Source: Clostridia bacterium (GTDB taxonomy: Bacteria; Bacillota; Clostridia; Oscillospirales; CAG-272). From it: a stretch of 48,003 nucleotides of DNA. This document shows positions 33,167 through 41,566 of this stretch, piece after piece. Position numbers and translations under genes: made by a program. Under the pieces are notes generated by a model. The model saw only the letters and a list, made by a program, of their open reading frames with translations. It was not told the origin of the DNA and did not search any database. The stretch is from the NCBI GenBank assembly GCA_017455185.1, contig JAFTBN010000043.1, positions 1-48,003 on the forward strand. Reading direction: 5' to 3'. Positions within the stretch are counted from its first letter, which is position 1. Each line of letters begins with the position of its first letter.

Positions 33167-33790
33167 ATGACGGAAAGAGAGAGCATCATCGCAATCAACA
33201 AGGATCGGTTCTTGGAAATATACAACAAGAAAATCGAGAGGGAAGGCAGCAAAAAACTGCTGGAGTTTCTGACGTCCAGCCGCTGCGATTTCTTCCGCGC
33301 GCCCGCCAGCACCCGGTTTCACGGGGCGTATGAGGGCGGATTGCTGGAACATTCGCTGAACGTATACGACTGCCTGGTGGACCTGCTCCCCCGGTTTGAA
33401 AAGCGGTACGGGTTTTCCTATTCCGAGGAGAGCGTCGCGATTGTGGCGCTTTTGCACGATTTGTGCAAGGTGAATTTCTACAAGACCGAAATGCGCAACG
33501 TCAAAAAGGACGGCGTATGGCAGGCCCAGCCGTATTACACCGTGGAGGACAGTCTTCCGTACGGACACGGAGAGAAGTCCGTTTACATGATCAGCGGCTA
33601 TATGAAGCTCGAGAGGGAAGAGGCGTTCGCCATCCGCTATCACATGGGCTTTTCGGGCAGTGAAGACCCCGGAACGGTCGGACGGGCGCTAGAGATGTTT
33701 CCCCTTGCGTTTGCCCTGAACTGTGCGGACACCGAAGCTTCCTATTATATGGAAGGCGTTGTGGAGAAGAAAAAGGATTCCGCTCAGTAA
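33167..33790 (+). CDS. HD-domain hydrolase
   Basis: A 207-aa single-domain HD-superfamily protein, predicted metal-dependent phosphohydrolase. HGAYEGGLLEHSLNVYD (about 46-62) carries the first His pair. ALLHDLCKVNFY (about 91-102) carries the HD pair, and YGHGEKSVYMISGY supplies later ligands. LNCADTEASY near 184-193 gives the last Asp. The substrate is unknown; nucleotides or cyclic nucleotides are typical for this fold. The ATG has GTGGGG upstream as a modest Shine-Dalgarno. It is monocistronic, with its own promoter, leader and terminator. Confidence 0.88.
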   Translation: MTERESIIAINKDRFLEIYNKKIEREGSKKLLEFLTSSRCDFFRAPASTRFHGAYEGGLLEHSLNVYDCLVDLLPRFEKRYGFSYSEESVAIVALLHDLCKVNFYKTEMRNVKKDGVWQAQPYYTVEDSLPYGHGEKSVYMISGYMKLEREEAFAIRYHMGFSGSEDPGTVGRALEMFPLAFALNCADTEASYYMEGVVEKKKDSAQ

Positions 33791-33805
33791 GGCGGAAAAC
33801 GCAGC

Positions 33806-33838
33806 AAAAAGGGAGGCGCGGCCGCTTGGCCGCGCCGT
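33806..33838. terminator. GC-rich terminator between convergent genes
   Basis: A 9-bp stem GGCGCGGCC (33815-33823)/GGCCGCGCC (33828-33836) has an A5 run on its left (a T-run on minus) and GTTTG on its right. It suits the minus-strand lysozyme gene best. Confidence 0.78.
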
Positions 33839-33857
33839 TTGTGCGTTCCCCCGGTTG

Positions 33858-35741
33858 TCATACGGGGGTCTTTTTGATCTGATTGAATCCGTAGGTCTGA
33901 AGGAAGGTCGGGAAATCGAACCAGCATACGTCCAGGTCCGTTCCGGTGGAAACGCCCGGACAGTCGGCGCCCGACGCATATTGCCACAGCGGAGTCAGGG
34001 AGCGGTAGTCCTGATCGGGCAGGCCGCTGGTTGTCCAGGAGGCGAACCAGATGCAGTAGCGGGACGTGATTTCTTCCACGTCAAACAGCTTTTCGTAAAG
34101 CCACTTTTTGTTGGTGTAAAGGCCGGTGTAATACCCCTGTTCAATCATGCCGTCCAGATACGTGCGGATGATTTCAGTCGTGGTCGTCTTGCCGAGTCCT
34201 TCCTGGTTTTCTTCCTCCATGTCGTAGAAGACGGGGTAGGACAGTTCCTTGTCGGCCAGCCATCCCAGGGACAATTCGACGTCCAGCCTTGCCTCCTCGG
34301 GCGTGCTTGCATAGGTGTAGAAATAGCAGCCGATCCGGAGTCCCGCCTCTTTGGCGGCCGAGTAATTCGCTTCGAATTTTGCGTCTTTTTTGTGGCTGGA
34401 TCCCATTTTCAGAAGGACGAAGGAGATGCCGGCTTCCCGCAGGGCCGCAAAATCCACGTCGCCGTTGTGGGAGGACAGGTCGACCCCCTGCAGGGCAATC
34501 GGGCTGTACCCGGAGTCTATCCGGGTGAAGACCATATCCGGCGTGACCGTCGTGGTGTGCATATCGCCGCAGCGGGAGCAGGTGTGTACGATGCTTCCGT
34601 TCTTTTCCGTGGTGGGAGGGGTGGCGGAAAGGGTATAGCTGTGTCCCGTCGGCGGGACCGTCTCCCGGGACAATTCCCGCCCGCAACTCAGACAGACGAC
34701 CCGAATCTCGCCTTCCTCCCGGCAGGAAGGAGGCGTGGTTTGCTCGGTCAGGCTGTGCCCGGTGGCGGGAACGAAATCTGCCTTGTGGGTCTCTCCGCAT
34801 TCCCGGCAGGTATAAAGGGTATATCCTTCGTTTGTGCAGTCGGGCGGGATGACGGTAGTTTCGTAAAGGTGGCCCGCGGGCGGCGTTTCATCGCCCGTAT
34901 AGGACGCATTGCAGCGTTCGCAGGTATATTTCGTATAGCCTGCCGCGGTGCAGGTCGGGGGAACGGTTTCCCCTTTGTAAAGGTGGCCGAGCGGTTCGGT
35001 GGAAGACAGAAGGAGGGTCAGGTGGCAGTCAGGGCAGACCTGTACGGTCTGTCCGGGTTCCGTGCAGGTGGCGGGATGGGTGTGGGTCTCAAACGCGTGT
35101 CCGGTCGGCTCGAGGATGCTTTCGCTGCGGATAAGACCGCAGGTCCGGCAGACAAGACGGGTGTAACCGCTCCGGGTGCAGGTCGCTTCTTCGGTCTGTG
35201 TTTCAAAGTCGTGCTCGGCGGGCGGGGTGATTTCGTCGGTCATTTGCCAATTGCAGCGGGTACAGGTGTGAAGGGTATATCCCGAGGAAAGGCAGGTCGG
35301 TTCTATGACGGTGACGACTTCGTCATGGCCCAGGGGAGGCTCGGTCTGTCTTTGATAACGCAGCCCGCAGCCGTTCTGGCATTCGTACAGAATGCTGCCT
35401 GGTTCCTCGCAGCCGGGCGAGGCAGACGAGACCGGAGCGAACGAGTGGCCGGTAGGCATCCGGTAGTCCTTGATTTCTTCGCTTCCGTCTTCCAGAACAT
35501 ACAGGGTATAGCCTGCATGTTCGCAATCGGGTTCAACGGTCGAACTTGAAACGATCCGGAGCCCTTCCGCCCCGGACTCCGCCGTTTCCTGGTTGGTTTG
35601 AGCGGCGGTTTCTTCTGCTTTTGTTTCGGGGTTTGCTTGGTCCGGGCCGGCTGCCGTGCATCCGGACAGGAGGAACAGCCAGAGAAGCCCGCAAAGAAGC
35701 AGGAAAGGAAAAAGCCGGATTCTTTTGTCTGAAACGGACAT
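33858..35741 (-). CDS. GH25 lysozyme lipoprotein with nine Cys-rich repeats
   Basis: A 627-aa surface lipoprotein. The signal peptide ends in a lipobox FLLSGC with Cys28. A Gln/Glu/Thr linker to about 65 is followed by nine units of about 36 residues (about 70-400) with the pattern PxC...GYTxYTCxxCG...PxGH. Each unit has three cysteines and a histidine, apart from degenerate first and last copies. Residues about 415-627 are a GH25 muramidase with GVDLSSHNG (first catalytic Asp) and YPVFYDMEEE (the DxE pair), then DLDVCWFD. It should cleave the MurNAc-GlcNAc bond outside the membrane, while the repeats may bind metal or wall polymers. The ATG lacks a good Shine-Dalgarno; a TAA lies in frame just before it. 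Confidence 0.92.
   Translation of the reverse strand: MSVSDKRIRLFPFLLLCGLLWLFLLSGCTAAGPDQANPETKAEETAAQTNQETAESGAEGLRIVSSSTVEPDCEHAGYTLYVLEDGSEEIKDYRMPTGHSFAPVSSASPGCEEPGSILYECQNGCGLRYQRQTEPPLGHDEVVTVIEPTCLSSGYTLHTCTRCNWQMTDEITPPAEHDFETQTEEATCTRSGYTRLVCRTCGLIRSESILEPTGHAFETHTHPATCTEPGQTVQVCPDCHLTLLLSSTEPLGHLYKGETVPPTCTAAGYTKYTCERCNASYTGDETPPAGHLYETTVIPPDCTNEGYTLYTCRECGETHKADFVPATGHSLTEQTTPPSCREEGEIRVVCLSCGRELSRETVPPTGHSYTLSATPPTTEKNGSIVHTCSRCGDMHTTTVTPDMVFTRIDSGYSPIALQGVDLSSHNGDVDFAALREAGISFVLLKMGSSHKKDAKFEANYSAAKEAGLRIGCYFYTYASTPEEARLDVELSLGWLADKELSYPVFYDMEEENQEGLGKTTTTEIIRTYLDGMIEQGYYTGLYTNKKWLYEKLFDVEEITSRYCIWFASWTTSGLPDQDYRSLTPLWQYASGADCPGVSTGTDLDVCWFDFPTFLQTYGFNQIKKTPV
34545..35534 (-). 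repeat. Nine tandem Cys/His repeats (about 36 aa each) in the GH25 protein
   Basis: In-frame tandem repeats encode C-x(4)-GYT-x-YTC-x2-C-x(n)-P-x-GH units. DNA identity between units is low, so these are old protein-level repeats rather than a recent expansion. The fourth to seventh units are the best conserved. Confidence 0.85.
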
Positions 35742-35837
35742 GACCGATTACGCAAAACGCCTGCGGCGGCACGGGCCGGACCGGGCTAAAATGCGTTTCC
35801 TCCTTTCTTTTCTTTGCTGCAAATTCCCAAACGGGTC

Positions 35838-35870
35838 AAAAGACAAGAAAGCGGGCACAGCTGTGCCCGC
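35838..35870 (-). terminator. Intrinsic terminator of the small membrane protein gene
   Basis: A perfect 20-bp palindrome GCGGGCACAG/CTGTGCCCGC (35851-35870) is followed on minus by TTTCTTGTCTTTT. Confidence 0.92.
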
Positions 35871-35916
35871 AGATCGCAACGAACATGCCGCGCGAAGGAA
35901 GATTCCTTCCGCGGAA

Positions 35917-36204
35917 TTATCCGAAAATTTTGGTTAACAGTTTTTCGATTCCCATGAAGATGACTTCCACGATGAACAGGCAGGTCATAAAGGCACATAC
36001 CATATAGGAAATCATGAAGGCCATATTGGATTTGAAATAGGTGCTGAAGACGACCGGCTTGGTGGCGGTGGAAAGGGAATCCGTATATCCGTGCGCAAAC
36101 AGAACGGTCAGCAAAACGGCAATCGCAACCGGTACGGCGATTCTTCCGACCCAGAACCAGATCGGATTGTTTTTAAAGAAATTTCTCAGATTTAACTTCT
36201 TCAT
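35917..36204 (-). CDS. Small two-helix membrane protein of unknown function
   Basis: A 95-aa protein. A basic N-terminus (MKKLNLRNFFKN) leads to a first helix at about 14-36. A polar extracytoplasmic loop follows (about 37-58), then a second long helix (about 60-85) and a short amphipathic tail. No family was recognised. The start is the ATG at 36204, nine nucleotides after AGGAGG; a longer in-frame reading would begin upstream of the promoter -10 and is rejected. It has its own strong promoter and terminator, so it is a real monocistronic gene despite its size. Confidence 0.82.
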   Translation of the reverse strand: MKKLNLRNFFKNNPIWFWVGRIAVPVAIAVLLTVLFAHGYTDSLSTATKPVVFSTYFKSNMAFMISYMVCAFMTCLFIVEVIFMGIEKLLTKIFG

Positions 36205-36246
36205 GACCGGAGGCCTCCTGAAGGAATGCATAGGAATGTACATAAC

Positions 36247-36275
36247 ATCATAGCATAAAAGGCCAAACTTGTCAA
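36247..36275 (-). promoter_or_regulatory. Sigma-A promoter of the small membrane protein gene
   Basis: TTGACA (36270-36275), 17 nt, TATGAT (36247-36252) on minus, 42 nt before the ATG. Confidence 0.87.
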
Positions 36276-36378
36276 GAACCGAAGACAGACTTTCTTGAAC
36301 CTGTTTCAAAGGAAAAAAGATAGGACAAAGGGCCGGATCGGATGGCGTTTTTCGGGCGTCGGGAAAAGCGGGGAACGG

Positions 36379-36407
36379 TTGACACGGATGCCGGATTCTG
36401 CTAAACT
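36379..36407 (+). promoter_or_regulatory. Sigma-A promoter of the rhamnosidase gene
   Basis: TTGACA (36379-36384), 17 nt, TAAACT (36402-36407), 54 nt before the ATG. No operator repeat was obvious around it. Confidence 0.83.
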
Positions 36408-36461
36408 ACCTTTGGGTCTGGAGCGGCCGTACAGGCCGGTTGCCCGTAAGGAGAGACGGAT

Positions 36462-38597
36462 ATGCTGGAGATGGCAAAATGGATTTCTTTTCCGGAAGAC
36501 AGAGGGTTTGAAGGGCTGCTGTTCCGCAAACGGTTCCGGACGGACCGGGAAGTGCGCAGCGCGGTTCTGCAGATTACGGCGCACGGCTGCTACGAAGCAA
36601 GGCTCAACGGAGCAAGGGTCGGAGAGTTTGTCTTCGCTCCGGGATGCACGTCGCTCAGACGCGTGCAGGTGCAGACCTACGATGTGACAAAGGAACTGCA
36701 AAAGGACAACTGCCTTGACGTTCTCCTTTCCAAGGGCTGGTTCAAAGGCAGAATCAGCTGGCGGGGGAATCATGACTATCCGGATATGCTGCCCTGCATC
36801 CTGGCTCAGCTGCAGCTGACCTATGCGGACGGGGGCCGGGAAATTCTCGGAACCGACGGGACATGGGAGGCGCATCCGAGCAGGGTGCGGTTTACCGATT
36901 TTTACGACGGGGAAATCTACGACGCAACTTTTTCCGAGGAGGAATGGGTTCCGGCCGTTGAACGGGATTATTCCAGGACGGGGCTGGTTGCGCAGCAGGG
37001 GCCCGAGGTCCGGGAGCAGGAGCGCCTGCGCCCCATCCGGATGATCCGGACGCCCAAGGGTGAGACGGTCGTGGACTTCGGCCAGAACCTGACCGGCTAT
37101 TTCACCGTGCGCGTCAACGCCCGGGCGGGGGACCGCGTTTCTTTCTCTTTTGCCGAGGAACTGGACAGCGATGGGAACTTTTATACCGAGAATTACCGGG
37201 CGGCCAAAGCCCGGTTCGAATACATCTGCCGCGAAGGCGAGCAGGAATACACCCCCAAACTGGCGTTCTGGGGATATCGCTATATCCGGGTCGATGCGTT
37301 CCCGGGATGTGTGGACAGGGACAGCATCACGGCCGTTGCCGTTCATTCCGAACTGCGGCGCACCGGGTGGCTCCGTTCCTCCAGTCCGCTTCTCAACCAA
37401 CTGTTCCAGAATATCATCTGGGGGCAGAAGGGAAACTTCCTGGACATTCCGACCGACTGCCCGCAGCGCGATGAGCGGATGGGCTGGACCGGGGACGCCG
37501 AGGTGTTTTGCAAAACGGCGGCGTACAATTACGACGTCGAGGCATTCTTTGACAAGTGGCTGACCGATCTGCGTCTGGATCAGACTCCCGACGGAGGCAT
37601 TCCGCACGTCATCCCTCAGCTCTGGGATCATTCGACCACCAGCGCGGCATGGGGCGACGCGGCCGTCATCGTTCCCTGGCAGATGTATCTGGCGTACGGA
37701 GACAGACGGCTGCTTGCAAGGCAGTACCCGTCCATGAAGGGCTATCTGGAATACATCCGGACGCACACCACGACGAAGGATCTGTGGACCGGATGTCCGC
37801 ATTTCGGCGACTGGCTGGCCATGGACGGCCCGGTCGGGGATTGCAAGGGCGCGACGAGAATGGATTTCATTGCATCTGCGTTCTATGCCTATTCCACCTC
37901 TCTGGTCATCCGGATCGGGGATATTCTGGGCCGGAAGACCGAAAAATACAGACGTCTGTATGAGCGGATTGTCCGGGCGTTCCGGAAAACGTATCCGGAA
38001 TATACGACCCAGACCGAGTGCGTGCTGGCTCTCCGCTTCGGCCTTGCGACCGATCCCGGGAAAACCGCGGCTCAGCTCGCGGACATGATCCGGAAAAACG
38101 GCAACCGGCTACAGACCGGTTTTGTCGGAACCCCCCACCTTTTGCACGTGCTCTCCGACAACGGGTATACCGAACTGGCGTATACGCTGCTGCTGCAGGA
38201 GAATTTCCCGTCCTGGCTGTATTCGGTCAAGCGCGGAGCGACCACCATCTGGGAGCATTGGGACGGGAGAAACGAAAAAGGAGAATTCTGGTCGGCGAGC
38301 ATGAACTCCTTCAACCATTATGCGTTCGGCTCGGTGGCGGACTGGGTGTATGAAGTGGCCTGCGGCATCCGGCCGGTGGAAGAAAAGCCCGGATTTGCGC
38401 AGGTGGTGGTTGAGCCGCATCCCACGGCTCAGCTGGATGAACTCGAGGCAATTTACGATTCTCGGCACGGACGGATTCGTTCCCGCTGGTATCGCCGGGA
38501 CGGAACGGTGCGGTATGAAATCACGGTTCCGGTTCGGGCAACCCTGGTGATAGAAGGAAAAGAATATCGGGTGGAACGCGGAACCTATCTGTTCTGA
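36462..38597 (+). CDS. GH78 alpha-L-rhamnosidase
   Basis: A 711-aa intracellular glycoside hydrolase without a signal peptide, expected to release L-rhamnose from plant or bacterial glycans and flavonoid glycosides by inversion. The N-terminal beta-sandwich domains (to about 300; AHGCYEARLNG and VVDFGQNLTGYF are typical) lead to an (alpha/alpha)6 barrel. The general-acid segment DCPQRDERMGWTGD is near 331-344, and the general-base Glu lies in TTIWEHWD near 597. A C-terminal beta domain ends the protein. It is shorter than most GH78 enzymes (about 900 aa), lacking an extra N-terminal module. The ATG follows AAGGAGAG. yfbR lies 24 nt downstream. Confidence 0.94.
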   Translation: MLEMAKWISFPEDRGFEGLLFRKRFRTDREVRSAVLQITAHGCYEARLNGARVGEFVFAPGCTSLRRVQVQTYDVTKELQKDNCLDVLLSKGWFKGRISWRGNHDYPDMLPCILAQLQLTYADGGREILGTDGTWEAHPSRVRFTDFYDGEIYDATFSEEEWVPAVERDYSRTGLVAQQGPEVREQERLRPIRMIRTPKGETVVDFGQNLTGYFTVRVNARAGDRVSFSFAEELDSDGNFYTENYRAAKARFEYICREGEQEYTPKLAFWGYRYIRVDAFPGCVDRDSITAVAVHSELRRTGWLRSSSPLLNQLFQNIIWGQKGNFLDIPTDCPQRDERMGWTGDAEVFCKTAAYNYDVEAFFDKWLTDLRLDQTPDGGIPHVIPQLWDHSTTSAAWGDAAVIVPWQMYLAYGDRRLLARQYPSMKGYLEYIRTHTTTKDLWTGCPHFGDWLAMDGPVGDCKGATRMDFIASAFYAYSTSLVIRIGDILGRKTEKYRRLYERIVRAFRKTYPEYTTQTECVLALRFGLATDPGKTAAQLADMIRKNGNRLQTGFVGTPHLLHVLSDNGYTELAYTLLLQENFPSWLYSVKRGATTIWEHWDGRNEKGEFWSASMNSFNHYAFGSVADWVYEVACGIRPVEEKPGFAQVVVEPHPTAQLDELEAIYDSRHGRIRSRWYRRDGTVRYEITVPVRATLVIEGKEYRVERGTYLF

Positions 38598-38621
38598 GCC
38601 CGGTGAAAAGAAGGAAAAGAC

Positions 38622-39227
38622 ATGGCGGAAAAGAAAGAAAAAGAAAAAAGCTACCATTTTTTTGCGTTTATGGCGCGGCTGAAACTCATTCACCGGTGGG
38701 GCCTGATGAAGTCCATCCAGGATGAGAATGTGGCCGAGCATACCACACAGGTTGCGCAGATTGCGCATGCACTGGCCGTAATCCGCAACAAGTGCTTCGG
38801 AGGACAGCTGGATCCCGGGAAAGTGGCGGTTCTCGCTCTGTATCATGAGAGCGGGGAGGTCCTGACCGGGGATTTGCCCACGCCCATCAAATATTACAAC
38901 GAGGAGATCAAGGGCGCCTATAAGGCGATTGAGGCCCGGGCCGAAACCAAACTGCTGGGGACTCTGCCCGAGGAATTGCGGGAGGAGTACGAACCGCTGG
39001 TTCACGCTCCGGTCGACACCTATGAGCATATTCTGGTCAAGGCGGCGGACAAACTGGCCGCGTACGTCAAGTGCCTGGAGGAATTGCGGCTTGGCAACAA
39101 GGAGTTTTCCCGTGCCGCCCGTTCCCTGGAGCGGGAGGTTGCGCAATATCGCAAATACGAGGAAGTGAACTGGTTCTGCGAGCGGTTCCTGGACTCCTTC
39201 TCTCTGACACTGGACGAAATGGAATAA
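38622..39227 (+). CDS. yfbR: YfbR-like 5'-deoxynucleotidase (HD superfamily)
   Basis: A 201-aa HD-domain phosphatase that removes 5' phosphate from deoxyribonucleoside monophosphates. The YfbR pattern is clear: HRWGLM then ENVAEHT (metal His), YHESGEVLTGDLPTPIKY (second His and substrate loop), and a late Asp in KAADKLAAY. In this copy the HD dyad reads HE, as in YfbR itself. The N-terminal ten residues are a Lys/Glu tail. The ATG follows AAGAAGGA. It is co-transcribed with the rhamnosidase gene and ends at a strong terminator. Confidence 0.93.
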   Translation: MAEKKEKEKSYHFFAFMARLKLIHRWGLMKSIQDENVAEHTTQVAQIAHALAVIRNKCFGGQLDPGKVAVLALYHESGEVLTGDLPTPIKYYNEEIKGAYKAIEARAETKLLGTLPEELREEYEPLVHAPVDTYEHILVKAADKLAAYVKCLEELRLGNKEFSRAARSLEREVAQYRKYEEVNWFCERFLDSFSLTLDEME

Positions 39228-39259
39228 AAGGCACGCCGGAAGAGATTTCCGCGGGATTT

Positions 39260-39299
39260 CAGAGTTGCAGGCTTAAGAGCGGCAACTCTGTTTTCTTTT
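39260..39299 (+). terminator. Intrinsic terminator after yfbR
   Basis: A 9-bp stem CAGAGTTGC (39260-39268)/GCAACTCTG (39282-39290) is followed by TTTTCTTTT. Confidence 0.92.
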
Positions 39300-39350
39300 G
39301 GCAGGCACGGCGGGATGTTCGTACGGACGTTTGAAGGCCCGGCGTTCCGG

Positions 39351-39382
39351 CAAAAGAACAGCGGCCCGTTTCTGCAGGCCGC
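39351..39382 (-). terminator. Intrinsic terminator of the Na/Pi symporter gene
   Basis: GCGGCC (39377-39382 on minus)/GGCCGC is followed on minus by TGTTCTTTTG. Confidence 0.72.
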
Positions 39383-39416
39383 CGGCTTGTTGGATTGGCT
39401 TTGTGTGGTTGAGAAA

Positions 39417-41234
39417 TCAGGCTTCTTTCTTTGAGGAGGGTGCGTTTTCCTCGCCCAAAGAGTATTGTCCCAGATATTCCTCGTATTGCCGGGTGAATTC
39501 GGGAGAGCCGGATTTGATGTGCTGGAGGTATTCGTGCAGATCCAGATGGTCGTGCGCGATTTCAATTACGCTGCCCGCGATGTTGGAGCAGTGGTCGGAA
39601 ACCCGCTCAAAATGAGTCAGCAGGTCGGACAGGATGAAACCGTGGGCCATGGTGCACTGACTGTTCTGCAGCCGGTTGATGTGACGGCGCTTGATTTCTG
39701 CTTTCAGATAATCTACAACCTGTTCCAGCGGTTCCACCTTCGCGGCGGCGTCCATGTCGTTGTAAAGGAAGGCCTGGGCAGACAGGTTCAGGATGGCGTT
39801 CAGGGCTTCAATCATGACGCGCAACTCTTTCTGCGCCGCATCGGACAGACTCAGTTCCTGGTCGTGGAGTTCGGAAAGAGTAATGGTGATGTCAACCGCG
39901 TGGTCGGAAATCCGTTCGATGTCCCCGATGATGTGTAAAAGTTTTGTGACTTCCCGGTTGTCGGCTTCGGACATATTTGAAACGTTGCTCAACTTGACCA
40001 GATAGGATCCGAGGCCGTCCTCGTAATGGTCCACTTCGTCTTCCATCTGGCGAATCTGCTCGACGGTTTTCAGGTCGTAATGGTCCAGCAGCTTCATAGC
40101 CATTTTCAGGGATTCGAAGGAGACGCCGATCATGGTGGCGGACACGTCCGAGGCACGCTGTACGGCGATGGCCGGCGCGGAGAGAAGACGTTCGTCCAGC
40201 ATTTCAATGTTTTCGTTTTCGTGTTCGGGCTTCTCGGGAATCAGGCGCTCAGCCAGTTTGACGAGCAGTTTGGACATCGGGGCAATGAGCAGCAGGGAAA
40301 TCAGCTTGTAACCGATGTTGATCAAGGCAATGCCGATCATGCTGGAGGACTTGTCAAGGAACGGGGAGAGTGCTTCGCTGAAAATCGTCCGGACAATCAG
40401 GAAGAGGGTAATGCCGAAGACGGCACTGAACACGTTGAAGAGCAGGTGAATGATGGCCGCCCTGCGGGCATTCCGGCTTGCGCCGATCGAGGAGATGAGG
40501 GCGCTGACGCAGGTACCGATGTTCTGACCCATCAGAATCGGGATGACCATTCCGTTGGTGATGGCTCCGGTCGAGGACAGGGCCTGCAAAATACCGATTG
40601 AGGCTCCCGAGGACTGGATGACGGCTGTGAACACGATACCGATCAGAAGACCGACGATGGGGTTGGTGAAGATGGTCAAAAGGCGGGTGAAGGATTCATT
40701 GGCCGCCAGATCCGCCACCGAGGCCGACATCTGTTCCATGCCGAACATCAGAATCGCGAATCCCAGAAGAATCAGGCCGGTGTTCTGTTTCTTTCCTTTT
40801 TTGATGAAAGCGTACAGGATGATGCCGACAAGGGCAAGAATCGGCGTAAAGAAGGAAGGCTTGACGACGGTCAGCAACACGGACAGGAAGCCGGAAGCTC
40901 CGGTGCCTCCGGATACGCCCGCCAAAGACAGAATCAACGGTGTGGCGGCTGCACCCAGGTTGGCTCCGAGAATGATTCCGACCGACTGAGTCAGAGTCAT
41001 CAGTCCGGAGTTGACGAAACCGACGACCATAACGGTGGTGGCCGAGGAGGACTGGATAATGGCTGTCACCAAAAATCCGAGCAGAAATCCTTTGAGCGGG
41101 TTGGCGGTCAACTTGCCCAGGATGCTTTTCAATTGCTTTCCGGCGCGTTGTTCCAACGCCTTGCTCATGACGTTCATTCCGAACAGAAAGAGCGAAAGGC
41201 CGCCGAACAACTGCAAAACCTGCATTAAAGTCAT
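39417..41234 (-). CDS. Na+/phosphate symporter with C-terminal PhoU domain
   Basis: A 605-aa inner-membrane transporter of the Na/Pi-cotransporter II (NptA/YjbB) family. It shows the inverted repeat of the family: IIQSSSATTVMVVGFV in the first half (near 59-74) and VIQSSGASIGIL in the second half (near 205-216). Each is paired with a GANLGAA or GQNIGTC hairpin. Residues about 350-570 form a cytosolic PhoU-like helical bundle (MEDEVDHYEDGLGSYLVKLS, HIIGDIERISDHAVDI). It imports or exports phosphate, with the PhoU part as a likely regulator. The ATG at 41234 has only a weak site; Met4 is an alternative. It is monocistronic. Confidence 0.93.
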   Translation of the reverse strand: MTLMQVLQLFGGLSLFLFGMNVMSKALEQRAGKQLKSILGKLTANPLKGFLLGFLVTAIIQSSSATTVMVVGFVNSGLMTLTQSVGIILGANLGAAATPLILSLAGVSGGTGASGFLSVLLTVVKPSFFTPILALVGIILYAFIKKGKKQNTGLILLGFAILMFGMEQMSASVADLAANESFTRLLTIFTNPIVGLLIGIVFTAVIQSSGASIGILQALSSTGAITNGMVIPILMGQNIGTCVSALISSIGASRNARRAAIIHLLFNVFSAVFGITLFLIVRTIFSEALSPFLDKSSSMIGIALINIGYKLISLLLIAPMSKLLVKLAERLIPEKPEHENENIEMLDERLLSAPAIAVQRASDVSATMIGVSFESLKMAMKLLDHYDLKTVEQIRQMEDEVDHYEDGLGSYLVKLSNVSNMSEADNREVTKLLHIIGDIERISDHAVDITITLSELHDQELSLSDAAQKELRVMIEALNAILNLSAQAFLYNDMDAAAKVEPLEQVVDYLKAEIKRRHINRLQNSQCTMAHGFILSDLLTHFERVSDHCSNIAGSVIEIAHDHLDLHEYLQHIKSGSPEFTRQYEEYLGQYSLGEENAPSSKKEA

Positions 41235-41271
41235 GACAGAAAAGGAGAATCCTTCCTAAAACATTAATTCT

Positions 41272-41300
41272 ATTATAGAGATACGGACCCCTCTTGTCAA
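41272..41300 (-). promoter_or_regulatory. Perfect consensus sigma-A promoter of the Na/Pi symporter gene
   Basis: TTGACA (41295-41300), 17 nt, TATAAT (41272-41277) on minus, 37 nt before the ATG. No Pho-box repeat was obvious. Confidence 0.92.
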
Positions 41301-41414
41301 GAGAATACCGGCTGGCGTGCTGAGTTTCGGAGCAGAGGAAAAAACGCCCGCCAAAAAGAAATGAACATTACACTTCAGCCGTTTTCGGAATTGTGGCTGA
41401 ATTTCAAAAATGAC

Positions 41415-41443
41415 TTGACGGGACATTTGTTTTGCGGTATAAT
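41415..41443 (+). promoter_or_regulatory. Sigma-A promoter of the ZTP-regulated purine/one-carbon operon
   Basis: TTGACG (41415-41420), 17 nt, perfect TATAAT (41438-41443). Transcription would start about 41450, at the riboswitch 5' edge. Confidence 0.9.
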
Positions 41444-41449
41444 GCAGAC

Positions 41450-41521
41450 AGATCCTGTAACCGGCGGAAACATGGAATACCATGGGGGAGCAGGGTTGTG
41501 TGAATGTCGACCGCCTGGGCA
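41450..41521 (+). promoter_or_regulatory. ZTP/ZMP riboswitch (pfl motif)
   Basis: This aptamer senses the purine intermediate ZMP (AICAR) and its triphosphate ZTP, a folate-stress alarmone. P1-type pairing CCTG (41454-41457)/CAGG (41491-41494) encloses the CATGG/CCATG hairpin (41471-41475/41480-41484) and the conserved GGGGGAGC. The 3' conserved CCGCCTGGGCA (41511-41521) forms the pseudoknot with GGCGG (41463-41467), the hallmark of the pfl fold. It lies between promoter and terminator of an operon whose products consume ZMP and supply its formyl donor. Confidence 0.93.
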
Positions 41522-41558
41522 GCCCTGTTTTTCGGCTGCTTTTTTTATTTTTTTTGGA
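41519..41558 (+). terminator. Riboswitch expression platform: intrinsic terminator
   Basis: GCAGCC (41519-41524)/GGCTGC (41534-41539) is followed by TTTTTTTATTTTTTTT. The 5' arm abuts the aptamer's 3' conserved segment, so ligand-stabilised pseudoknot and terminator compete. Binding of ZMP/ZTP should turn the operon on. Confidence 0.9.
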
Positions 41559-41566
41559 GGTGCAAG

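Noticed and set aside
36205..36309. 35-residue N-terminal extension of the small membrane protein
   Set aside because: It would begin upstream of the mapped-by-eye promoter -10 box; the ATG at 36204 has AGGAGG at correct spacing.
41519..41558. Simple terminator of an upstream transcript
   Set aside because: The upstream gene runs the other way; promoter, aptamer and terminator are contiguous, so this is the riboswitch expression platform.
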